NCBI RefSeq assembly: GCF_900114155.1
Contig: NZ_FOSC01000009.1
Span: 124,001-188,000, forward strand
Length of the DNA: 64,000 nucleotides
From: Marinobacter persicus
GTDB lineage: Bacteria; Pseudomonadota; Gammaproteobacteria; Pseudomonadales; Oleiphilaceae
Direction of reading: 5' to 3'
Part shown: positions 57,601-64,000 of the stretch, in pieces
How the letters are laid out: each line of letters begins with the position of its first letter
Position numbering within the stretch: the stretch's first letter is position 1
Notes under the pieces: generated by a model
Database searches by the model: none
Told to the model about the DNA's origin: nothing
What the model saw: the letters and a program-made list of their open reading frames with translations, nothing else
Translations under genes and position numbers: made by a program

Positions 57601-59373
57601 TTAGTAAGTCCGCACTTTCGGCTCGAAGGTCGGCACAGTCTTCGGCGCGAAGTTCACGTCACGCTTGCCAACGCGCTTGTCGAGCGGGAAGTACATGGAG
57701 TGCTTCAGCCAGTTCTCGTCATCACGCTCGGTGAAGTCGTTACGGGCATGAGCACCACGGCTTTCTTTACGCTCGGCGGCGGAAATCGCGGTCGCCAGGG
57801 CCACCTCGTACAGGTTGTCCAGCTCCAGCGCTTCGATGCGGGCGGTGTTGAAGGCACTGCTGGTGTCGGCCAGCTTGGTGTTGCGAACACGCTCACCAAT
57901 GGCTTCCAGCTTCTTGAGGCCTTCTTCCATGCTCTTGCCGTCGCGGAATACGCCGAAGTACAGCTGCATGCACGCCTGCAGGTCCTTGCGAACCTCAGCC
58001 ACGCTCTCGCCTTCTTTGGCGCTGTCCAGACGATCCAGACGGGCCATGGCTTTTTTGATGTCTTCCTCGGAAGCGTCATCCACTTCGAAGCCACCACGCA
58101 GCTGCTCTTCAATGTGCAGACCAGCCGCACGACCGAAGACCACCAGATCCAGCAGGGAGTTACCGCCCAGACGGTTGGCGCCGTGCACGGATACACAGGC
58201 CGCCTCACCACAGGCAAACAGACCCGGAATCGGCTGATCGTTGCCGTTTTCGTCCTGGGTCAGGGCCTGGCCACCCACGTTGGTCGGAATACCGCCCATC
58301 ATGTAGTGACAGGTCGGCACAACCGGAATCGGCTCTTTCACCGGATCCACGTGTGCGAAGGTGCGCGACAGTTCACAGATACCCGGCAGACGCAGGTTCA
58401 GGGTTTCTTCACCCAGGTGATCCAGCTTCAGCAGTACGTGATCCTTCTCCGGGCCACAACCACGGCCTTCCAGGATCTCGATAACCATGGAGCGGGCCAC
58501 AACGTCACGACCGGCCAGATCTTTGGCATTCGGCGCGTAACGCTCCATGAAACGCTCGCCTTCGGAGTTGATCAGGTAACCACCCTCACCCCGACAGCCT
58601 TCGGTTACCAGCGTGCCGGCACCGTGGATACCGGTCGGGTGGAACTGCCACATTTCCATGTCCTGAACCGGGAAGCCGGCGCGCAGCGCCATGCCGATAC
58701 CGTCACCGGTGTTGATCAGGGCATTGGTGGTGGACGCGTAAATACGGCCTGCACCACCGGTGGCCAGAACCGTGGCCTTGGATTTGATGTAGCAAACGTC
58801 GCCGGTTTCGATTTCGATGGCGACAACACCAACCACTTCGCCTTTACCGTTCTTGACCAGATCGACGGCGTACCACTCGTTCAGGAACGAGGTGCCACCT
58901 TTCAGGTTTGCCTGATACAGGGTGTGCAGCAGTGCATGACCGGTGCGGTCAGCGGCGGCACAGGTACGGGCAGCCTGAGTGGGGTTGTCCGGGCCTTTGG
59001 ACTGGCCACCGAACGGGCGCTGGTAGATACGGCCCTGCTCGGTACGGGAGAAAGGCAAGCCCATGTGCTCGAGCTCGAAGACAGCCTGGGGGCCTACGGA
59101 ACACATGTACTCGATGGCGTCCTGGTCACCGATGTAGTCGGAACCCTTGACGGTGTCGTACATGTGCCAGCGCCAATCGTCGTTCGGGTCAGCACTGGCG
59201 ATCGCACAGGTAATACCACCCTGGGCGGACACGGTGTGCGAACGAGTCGGAAAAACCTTGGTGATACATGCAGTATTGACGCCTGATTCGGTCAGCTGCA
59301 GAGCGGCACGCATACCGGCACCGCCGCCACCGATAACAATCGCGTCGTAAGACATGGTTTTGATGTTAGCCAT
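57601..59373 (-). CDS. sdhA: Succinate dehydrogenase flavoprotein subunit
   Basis: Oxidises succinate to fumarate. The 590-residue flavoprotein has [17 protein letters not shown] (FAD fold), the covalent FAD His in [12 protein letters not shown], the substrate-site region [20 protein letters not shown], and [10 protein letters not shown] and [18 protein letters not shown]. The start [17 protein letters not shown] fits the family. It begins 3 bases after sdhD. Confidence 0.97.
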   Translation of the reverse strand: MANIKTMSYDAIVIGGGGAGMRAALQLTESGVNTACITKVFPTRSHTVSAQGGITCAIASADPNDDWRWHMYDTVKGSDYIGDQDAIEYMCSVGPQAVFELEHMGLPFSRTEQGRIYQRPFGGQSKGPDNPTQAARTCAAADRTGHALLHTLYQANLKGGTSFLNEWYAVDLVKNGKGEVVGVVAIEIETGDVCYIKSKATVLATGGAGRIYASTTNALINTGDGIGMALRAGFPVQDMEMWQFHPTGIHGAGTLVTEGCRGEGGYLINSEGERFMERYAPNAKDLAGRDVVARSMVIEILEGRGCGPEKDHVLLKLDHLGEETLNLRLPGICELSRTFAHVDPVKEPIPVVPTCHYMMGGIPTNVGGQALTQDENGNDQPIPGLFACGEAACVSVHGANRLGGNSLLDLVVFGRAAGLHIEEQLRGGFEVDDASEEDIKKAMARLDRLDSAKEGESVAEVRKDLQACMQLYFGVFRDGKSMEEGLKKLEAIGERVRNTKLADTSSAFNTARIEALELDNLYEVALATAISAAERKESRGAHARNDFTERDDENWLKHSMYFPLDKRVGKRDVNFAPKTVPTFEPKVRTY

Positions 59374-59376
59374 CTA

Positions 59377-59721
59377 TTAAAGCCCCCAAAGAATCTGAAT
59401 GCCCCAGATCAGGTACACGAACATCACGAGACCACACAAAGCCTGCACCAGAAAACGCGGCAGAGTAGCTTTGATGTAATCGGTGGTGACTGTCCAGAGA
59501 CCTACCCATGCGTGCGCGCCCAGAGAAAGAAGCGCCAGCAGAGTGAAAATCCGGAACCAGGTCTGATCAAACATTGCGTTCCAGGATTCATAGTTCACGT
59601 CAGTGAACAACATGAACGCCAGAAGGAACAATGTGTATGCGGCGAGTACGTAGGCAGTGACCCGCTGGATCATCCAATCAAATACGCCACTGCGACCGAG
59701 GTTAGTTACGCTGCTTACCAT
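59377..59721 (-). CDS. sdhD: Succinate dehydrogenase membrane anchor SdhD
   Basis: Membrane anchor subunit of 114 residues with three transmembrane helices. The conserved GAHAWVGLWTVTTDYIKATL carries the heme-side His and the quinone-site Asp-Tyr pair known from E. coli (given here as GAHAWVGLW and TTDYIKATLPR). It overlaps sdhC by 7 bases. Confidence 0.95.
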   Translation of the reverse strand: MVSSVTNLGRSGVFDWMIQRVTAYVLAAYTLFLLAFMLFTDVNYESWNAMFDQTWFRIFTLLALLSLGAHAWVGLWTVTTDYIKATLPRFLVQALCGLVMFVYLIWGIQILWGL

Positions 59722-60089
59722 ACCCAGACTCCTGCCAGAAGGATGAGAATTACTGAAACCACAACGGTGATTTTGGCGGCGGCTCGGCCACTTTGCAGCT
59801 CTTCACCGATGCCCATATCCATGAGCAGGTGCTTGATACCCGCAACCAGGTGGTAAAGCAGAGCAGACAAAATGCCCCAGGTGATCAGCTTGGCAAGGAA
59901 GCTGTCCAGCAGTTCACTTACCCGATTGAAGCCACTTTCTCCTGTCAGGGAGAGCTCCAGACCGTACAACAGGAACGCAACACCAACGAAAACGATGATG
60001 CCACTGATCCGGTGCAGGATCGAAGTGATGGCTGGCAGCGGGAAATGGAACTTGCCGAGATCGAGATTTACTGGTCGTTTGCTATTCAC
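59715..60089 (-). CDS. sdhC: Succinate dehydrogenase cytochrome b556 subunit SdhC
   Basis: Membrane subunit of 124 residues with three helices. N-terminal RPVNLDLGKFHFPLPAITSI (quoted as PVNLDLGKFHFPLPA) and SILHRISG are family marks; the heme-ligand His lies in YHLVAGIKHLLMDMG. GTG start with GAGAG 4 bases upstream. First gene of sdhCDAB, divergent from gltA. Confidence 0.95.
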   Translation of the reverse strand: MNSKRPVNLDLGKFHFPLPAITSILHRISGIIVFVGVAFLLYGLELSLTGESGFNRVSELLDSFLAKLITWGILSALLYHLVAGIKHLLMDMGIGEELQSGRAAAKITVVVSVILILLAGVWVW

Positions 60090-60529
60090 AGCGCTCTCAC
60101 ACTCTCTTTTGGTTCCGCGGGGCCAAGTATGGCTGCGGATGGTTGATATGTTTGTTTCGGTGAATCGATACGTAACCGATAACCGATCGGTTCAGGAGGG
60201 CGGATGATGGTTCATCCCCGATTCCGGGCTCAGGATTATAAGGAGTACCCCTTACGATTACAAACCGGTAAAATGGCGACACTGGCCGGACAGGGGTCTA
60301 CCAAACCCTCTTTTCGGAGTATTGACAAACCGTCATTCGCAGTAAAAGCCCCATAATGAGGGGTATCACTGATTTACTTATCTAGTAAAATTTGCAGATT
60401 TTCTGGCGCTTCCATTGACAAAAAAAGATGAAGCCCTATATTTTGCCTCCGGAATTGTGAAAATACGCGCATTTCTGGCGCATCAACAAATGCAGAAAAG
60501 CTGCTTCAGCTAATCAACAGGAGAGCACC
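60090..60529. promoter_or_regulatory. 440-base divergent control region sdhC / gltA
   Basis: No gene. On the minus strand a TATAAT lies at 60240-60235 with a poor -35, a candidate sdhC promoter needing an activator. Between it and sdhC is a perfect 12-base palindrome AACCGATCGGTT (60181-60192), with an extra direct AACCGAT copy at 60174-60180, a possible operator about 90 bases before sdhC. The gltA promoter is listed separately. I found no clear FNR or CRP box. Confidence 0.5.
60415..60442 (+). promoter_or_regulatory. Sigma-70 promoter for gltA
   Basis: TTGACA (60415-60420, perfect), a 16-base A-rich spacer, TATATT (60437-60442). The expected start is near 60449, giving an 80-base leader. 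Confidence 0.65.
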
Positions 60530-61804
60530 ATGACCGACAGGAAAGCCACGCTCTCGGTGGGTGATAAGTCCATTGAGCTTCCGGTTTATTCTGGCACCAT
60601 CGGCCCTGACGTTATCGACGTTCGCAGCCTGGTACAGGAAGGCGTCTTCACTTACGACCCTGGTTTTGTTTCCACAGCAGCGTGCGAGTCTGCCATTACC
60701 TACATCGATGGTAATCAGGGCGTGTTGTTGCACCGTGGTTATCCGATCAACCAGCTGGCAGAAAACTCTGACTTCCTGGAAGTCTGCTACCTGCTGCTGA
60801 ACGGCGAACTGCCTACCGATGCCCAGCTCGAAGAGTACAAGGCAACCATCAAGAACCACAGCATGCTGCACGACCAGATGCGCAACTTCTTTAACGGCTT
60901 CCGCCGTGACGCGCATCCGATGGCAATCATGTGCGGCGTGGTTGGCGCACTGTCTGCGTTCTATCACGACCAGATGGACATCACCAACCCCAAGCAGCGT
61001 GAAATCACCGGCCATCGCCTGATTGCCAAGATGCCCACCATCGCAGCCTGGTGTTACAAGTACTCCGTTGGCCAGCCGTTCATGTACCCGCGTAATGATC
61101 TGTCCTACGCCGAGAACTTCCTGTACATGATGTTCGGTACCCCGTGCGAGGAGTACAAGCCGAACCCGATCCTGGCCAAGGCCATGGACAAGATCTTTAT
61201 CCTCCACGCCGATCACGAGCAGAACGCCTCTACCTCCACTGTTCGCCTGGCTGGCTCCACCGGCGCCAACCCGTACGCGTGTATCGCATCCGGTATCGCA
61301 GCCCTGTGGGGCCCGGCCCACGGCGGTGCCAACGAAGCGGTTCTGGACATGCTCGCCGAGATCGGTGACGAGTCCGAAATCGAGCGCTTCATCGAGAAAG
61401 CCAAGGACAAGAACGATCCGTTCCGTCTGATGGGCTTCGGTCACCGTGTCTACAAGAACTTCGATCCGCGCGCCAAAGTCATGCGTGAAACCGCGCACGA
61501 AGTTCTGAAAGAACTGGGCATGGAAGACGATCCGCAGTTGAAGATCGCCCAGCGTCTGGAGCAAATCGCCCTGGAAGACGACTACTTCGTAGAGCGCAAG
61601 CTGTACCCGAACGTCGACTTCTACTCAGGCATCATCCTGAAGGCGATCGGCATTCCGACCTCCATGTTTACCGTGATCTTCGCACTGTCGCGCACCATCG
61701 GCTGGTTCTCTCACTGGAACGAAATGAACTCCGGTGCCAACCGTATCGGTCGTCCGCGTCAGCTGTACACCGGTCACACCGAGCGCGACTATCCGAAGAA
61801 GTAA
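60530..61804 (+). CDS. gltA: Citrate synthase (type II, hexameric)
   Basis: Condenses oxaloacetate and acetyl-CoA. The 424-residue length and N-terminal beta domain are those of the NADH-sensitive Gram-negative type. Catalytic residues are in [15 protein letters not shown] (His-Glu/His region), [15 protein letters not shown] and [16 protein letters not shown], with the active Asp in [19 protein letters not shown] (in part). AGGAG is 7 bases before the ATG. Monocistronic with its own promoter and terminator; divergent from sdhCDAB, as in E. coli. Confidence 0.97.
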   Translation: MTDRKATLSVGDKSIELPVYSGTIGPDVIDVRSLVQEGVFTYDPGFVSTAACESAITYIDGNQGVLLHRGYPINQLAENSDFLEVCYLLLNGELPTDAQLEEYKATIKNHSMLHDQMRNFFNGFRRDAHPMAIMCGVVGALSAFYHDQMDITNPKQREITGHRLIAKMPTIAAWCYKYSVGQPFMYPRNDLSYAENFLYMMFGTPCEEYKPNPILAKAMDKIFILHADHEQNASTSTVRLAGSTGANPYACIASGIAALWGPAHGGANEAVLDMLAEIGDESEIERFIEKAKDKNDPFRLMGFGHRVYKNFDPRAKVMRETAHEVLKELGMEDDPQLKIAQRLEQIALEDDYFVERKLYPNVDFYSGIILKAIGIPTSMFTVIFALSRTIGWFSHWNEMNSGANRIGRPRQLYTGHTERDYPKK

Positions 61805-61827
61805 ATTCGCTTTTTCGATCGCGTAAT

Positions 61828-61857
61828 AAAAAAGCCGCTGTTTTCAGCGGCTTTTTT
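61828..61857 (+). terminator. Terminator after gltA
   Basis: AAAAAAGCCGCTG-TTTT-CAGCGGCTTTTTT, 23 bases after the gltA stop. Symmetric, with strong T-run. Confidence 0.94.
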
Positions 61858-61917
61858 CGTATTATGGCACCAGCAATCCTCAGCCTTTAAAAGGGGACGC
61901 TGCAAAGGAGCGACTAT

Positions 61918-62787
61918 ATGGCCAATATCACGTTCATCGGTCTGGGCATCATGGGCTACCCCATGGCTGGCCATCTGGCAAACGGGGGCCACCGGGTGAC
62001 CGTCTGGAACCGGACCCAAGGCAAGGCACAGCAATGGGCGGCCGAATATCCCGGCGTTGCTGCCGACACCCTGAAAAAGGCCGTCAATCAAGCAGACTGG
62101 GTTGTAACCTGCGTGGGCGCCGACAAAGACCTGGAGGCGGTCTATCTCGGTGATGACGGCATTATCAGCAATACACCCGCCGGCGCCACTCTGGTCGACC
62201 ACACCACTGCCTCCGCCGGCGTTGCAGAGCAACTGGCCCGAGCGGCCGCCGAACGCGGCCAGGCTTTTCTCGACGCGCCCGTGTCTGGCGGCCAGCAAGG
62301 CGCTGAAAAGGGTCAGCTGACGATCATGTGCGGCGGCGAACAGAGGGTATTCGACAAGGCCTGCGAGATCCTGGGGTGCTACGCCCGCGCTATCAACCTG
62401 ATGGGGCCGGCCGGCAGCGGCCAGAAAGCCAAGATGGTGAATCAGATTGCCGTCGCCGGCCTGGTCCAGGGCTTGTCAGAAGCCCTGCATTTTGCCGAGC
62501 AGGCCAATCTGGATGTGCGGAAAGTGGTGGATGTGATTTCCAAGGGAGCGGCGCAATCCTGGCAGATGGAAAACCGCTCCAGCACCATGATCGCCGGCGA
62601 GTTCAACCACGGTTTTGCCGTGGACTGGATGCGCAAGGACCTGGGCATCTGCCTGGACGAGGCCCGCCGCAACGGCGCCAAATTACCTGTTACCGCCCTG
62701 GTGGATCAGTTCTATGGGGATGTGCAGGATATGGGCGGCAACCGCTGGGATACCTCCGCCCTCATCCAAAGGCTTCGTAAAAACTGA
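61918..62787 (+). CDS. NAD(P)-dependent beta-hydroxyacid dehydrogenase family protein
   Basis: Relative of 3-hydroxyisobutyrate dehydrogenase and tartronate semialdehyde reductase, 289 residues. Rossmann motif ITFIGLGIMGYPMAGHL, the WNRT stretch favouring NADP, substrate loop LDAPVSGGQQGAEKGQL and the catalytic Lys in GSGQKAKMVNQIAVAG. The C-terminal helical domain includes FAVDWMRKDLGICLDEA. AAAGGAG precedes the ATG by about 8 bases. Exact substrate unknown. It stands alone between a terminator and convergent topA. Confidence 0.9.
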   Translation: MANITFIGLGIMGYPMAGHLANGGHRVTVWNRTQGKAQQWAAEYPGVAADTLKKAVNQADWVVTCVGADKDLEAVYLGDDGIISNTPAGATLVDHTTASAGVAEQLARAAAERGQAFLDAPVSGGQQGAEKGQLTIMCGGEQRVFDKACEILGCYARAINLMGPAGSGQKAKMVNQIAVAGLVQGLSEALHFAEQANLDVRKVVDVISKGAAQSWQMENRSSTMIAGEFNHGFAVDWMRKDLGICLDEARRNGAKLPVTALVDQFYGDVQDMGGNRWDTSALIQRLRKN

Positions 62788-62793
62788 TTTTCA

Positions 62794-62823
62794 GCCACGG
62801 AACCCATATATGGGTTCCGTGGC
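62794..62823. repeat. 30-base perfect palindrome between convergent genes
   Basis: Arms GCCACGGAACCCATA and its exact reverse complement TATGGGTTCCGTGGC meet with no loop. It lies 6 bases after the dehydrogenase stop and 6 before the topA stop. Neither side has a proper T-run (TTTTT appears only after about 10 bases), so it may work as a weak bidirectional terminator or mRNA-end stabiliser. Confidence 0.75.
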
Positions 62824-62829
62824 CAAAAA

Positions 62830-64000
62830 TCACTTTTTCTTTTTGTCGTGCGGCACCCAGCGGCCGCTCTCGTACCACGCCGACCAGCCAGTCGCCTTGC
62901 CGTCTTGCTCCGACATCACGTACTGCTGCTTGAACTTCCGGCTGTAGCGGATCACCGTCGGGTTGCCTTCCGGATCTTTTTCCGGAGCGTCCATCAGGTA
63001 ATCGTATTTCGGATCGATTTCCTTGCGGTGCGGCTTAATCTCCATTACCAGCGGTGGCCGGGTCTCCCGGTTCTTCGGGAACTTACTGGCCGCCAGGAAC
63101 AGCCCGGAAGCACCGTCACGCAGCACATAGGTGTCGTCCACCTTCTGGCACTGCAGCTCGGGCATGGGCACCGGGTCCATCTTGGGTGGCGCCGGTTCAC
63201 CATTTTTCAACAGCTTGCGGGTATTTTTACATTCAGTATTGGTACAACCGAAATACTTGCCGAAACGGCCGGTTTTCAACTGCATCTCTGAGCCGCACTT
63301 GTCGCACTCCAGGGTCGGGCCATCGTAACCCTTGATGCGGAAGCTGCCCTCTTCCACCTCATAGCCGGAGCAGTCCGGGTTGTTACCGCACACATGCAGC
63401 TTGCGTTTCTCATCAATCAGGTAGCTGTCCATGGCGGTGCCGCATTTCGGGCAGCGGCGCTTCTTGCGCAACAGGCGGGTTTCACCCTCGCCTTCCACGT
63501 CTTCATCCGCGCTCACCACCTCGTCGCCGGGAATCAGGTTGATCGTGGTCTTGCAGCGCTCCTTTGGTGGCAATGAGTAGCCGGAGCAGCCCAGGAATAC
63601 GCCGGTACTGGCCACCCGTATCTGCATGTGCCGACCGCATGACGGGCAAGGTATGTCCGTCCCGGTGGGCGTATTGGCGCGCATGCCGCCGTCGGGCTTT
63701 TCCGCCTCCTCCAATTGCTTGCGGAAACGGGCATAAAAATCGTTCAGGACTTTCTTCCAGTCCACTTCGCCTTCAGCAATTTCATCCAGCTCGTCTTCCA
63801 GGCGAGCGGTAAAATCGTAATCCATCAGATTTGAGAAGGATTCCGCCAGCCGTTCAGTGACAATCTCACCCATTTTCTCGGCATAGAACCGGCGGTTCTG
63901 AAGCTTCACATAGCCGCGATCCTGAATGGTGGAGATAATGGAAGCGTAGGTGGAGGGCCGGCCAATGCCCTGTTTTTCCAGCTCCTTAACCAGGCTCGCC
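62830..64000 (-). CDS. topA: DNA topoisomerase I (C-terminal part, cut by window edge)
   Basis: Relaxes negative supercoils. About 390 C-terminal residues are visible and the frame runs open to the window edge. The start of the visible part, [19 protein letters not shown], is the conserved type IA motif. Three four-Cys zinc ribbons follow: CPSCGRHMQ ... [21 protein letters not shown] ... CGNNPDC and CDKCGSEMQ ... CTNTEC. After these come the E. coli-like C-terminal DNA-binding ribbons, ending in a basic KKKK tail. The catalytic Tyr and Toprim domain lie outside. Confidence 0.96.
   Translation of the reverse strand, partial: ASLVKELEKQGIGRPSTYASIISTIQDRGYVKLQNRRFYAEKMGEIVTERLAESFSNLMDYDFTARLEDELDEIAEGEVDWKKVLNDFYARFRKQLEEAEKPDGGMRANTPTGTDIPCPSCGRHMQIRVASTGVFLGCSGYSLPPKERCKTTINLIPGDEVVSADEDVEGEGETRLLRKKRRCPKCGTAMDSYLIDEKRKLHVCGNNPDCSGYEVEEGSFRIKGYDGPTLECDKCGSEMQLKTGRFGKYFGCTNTECKNTRKLLKNGEPAPPKMDPVPMPELQCQKVDDTYVLRDGASGLFLAASKFPKNRETRPPLVMEIKPHRKEIDPKYDYLMDAPEKDPEGNPTVIRYSRKFKQQYVMSEQDGKATGWSAWYESGRWVPHDKKKK

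Noticed and set aside
57700-59286. 528-residue plus-strand open frame opposite sdhA
   Set aside because: Same reason: long antisense frames are expected opposite GC-biased genes.

Overview
The window is chromosomal DNA of a free-living, flagellated, aerobic gammaproteobacterium. Gene content and order (smc-zipA-ligA, trpS-scpA-scpB-rluB, uvrY-uvrC-pgsA, flgA-flgM-flgN divergent from cheV-cheR, gltA divergent from sdhCDAB-sucAB-lpd, type II secretion, GacA/UvrY, a RpoS-like sigma factor) fit the Marinobacter/Pseudomonas side of the class. Marinobacter is my best guess, by inference only. GC content looks to be in the mid-50s. I saw no prophage, insertion sequence, integron, rRNA operon or CRISPR array. 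Most of the window is intact housekeeping DNA at high coding density.

Layout. 1-4466: type II secretion genes gspG (cut by the edge), gspF and gspE on the minus strand, divergent from gspC, which is followed closely by a LapG-type periplasmic protease. 4433-6277: a convergent GAF-GGDEF-EAL c-di-GMP enzyme. 6615-7908: a cold-shock protein and a divergent sigma-70 family factor sharing a bidirectional terminator. 8074-8276: tRNA-Gly and tRNA-Cys. 8421-15390: a TPP riboswitch, thiBPQ thiamine uptake genes, then a four-gene MCE/Mla-type lipid transporter, all plus strand. 15387-18817: pgsA, uvrC, uvrY and a YheU-family gene on the minus strand. 18889-29190: two chemoreceptors, an AzlCD pair, a cytochrome c4/thiosulfate dehydrogenase pair (tsdB-tsdA) behind a perfect FNR/ANR-type palindrome, acylphosphatase, an AEC carrier, a porin with its own FNR-like site, and a glutamate dehydrogenase-family enzyme. 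29252-33720: tRNA-Ser, a small unknown gene, cheR-cheV, then flgA, flgM (clear sigma-28 promoter) and flgN. 33814-37007: periplasmic cyclophilin, mnmC and a CBS-domain protein. 37022-43717: ligA, zipA and smc. 43980-48611: a diguanylate cyclase, rluB, scpB, scpA and trpS. 48801-61804: a TCA-cycle block (sucCD, lpd, sucB, sucA, sdhBADC, and divergent gltA). 61918-64000: a beta-hydroxyacid dehydrogenase and the 3' part of topA.

How parts work together. The TCA block encodes citrate synthase, 2-oxoglutarate dehydrogenase (E1, E2, E3), succinyl-CoA synthetase and succinate dehydrogenase in about 13 kb, split into units by terminators and promoters I could place. Smc, ScpA and ScpB lie within 8 kb and together form the condensin complex. 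Three genes touch c-di-GMP or its outputs (GAF-GGDEF-EAL enzyme, diguanylate cyclase, LapG-like protease). The motility genes here are regulatory and accessory; the structural flgB operon is not in the window.

I do not see a clearly undescribed biological system. The points most worth a second look are the sigma factor with altered -10-contact residues, the gspC-lapG coupling, the thi/MCE block interrupting the usual pgsA-tRNA neighbourhood, the FNR-type operators at tsdBA and the porin, and the four-cysteine cluster in TrpRS.
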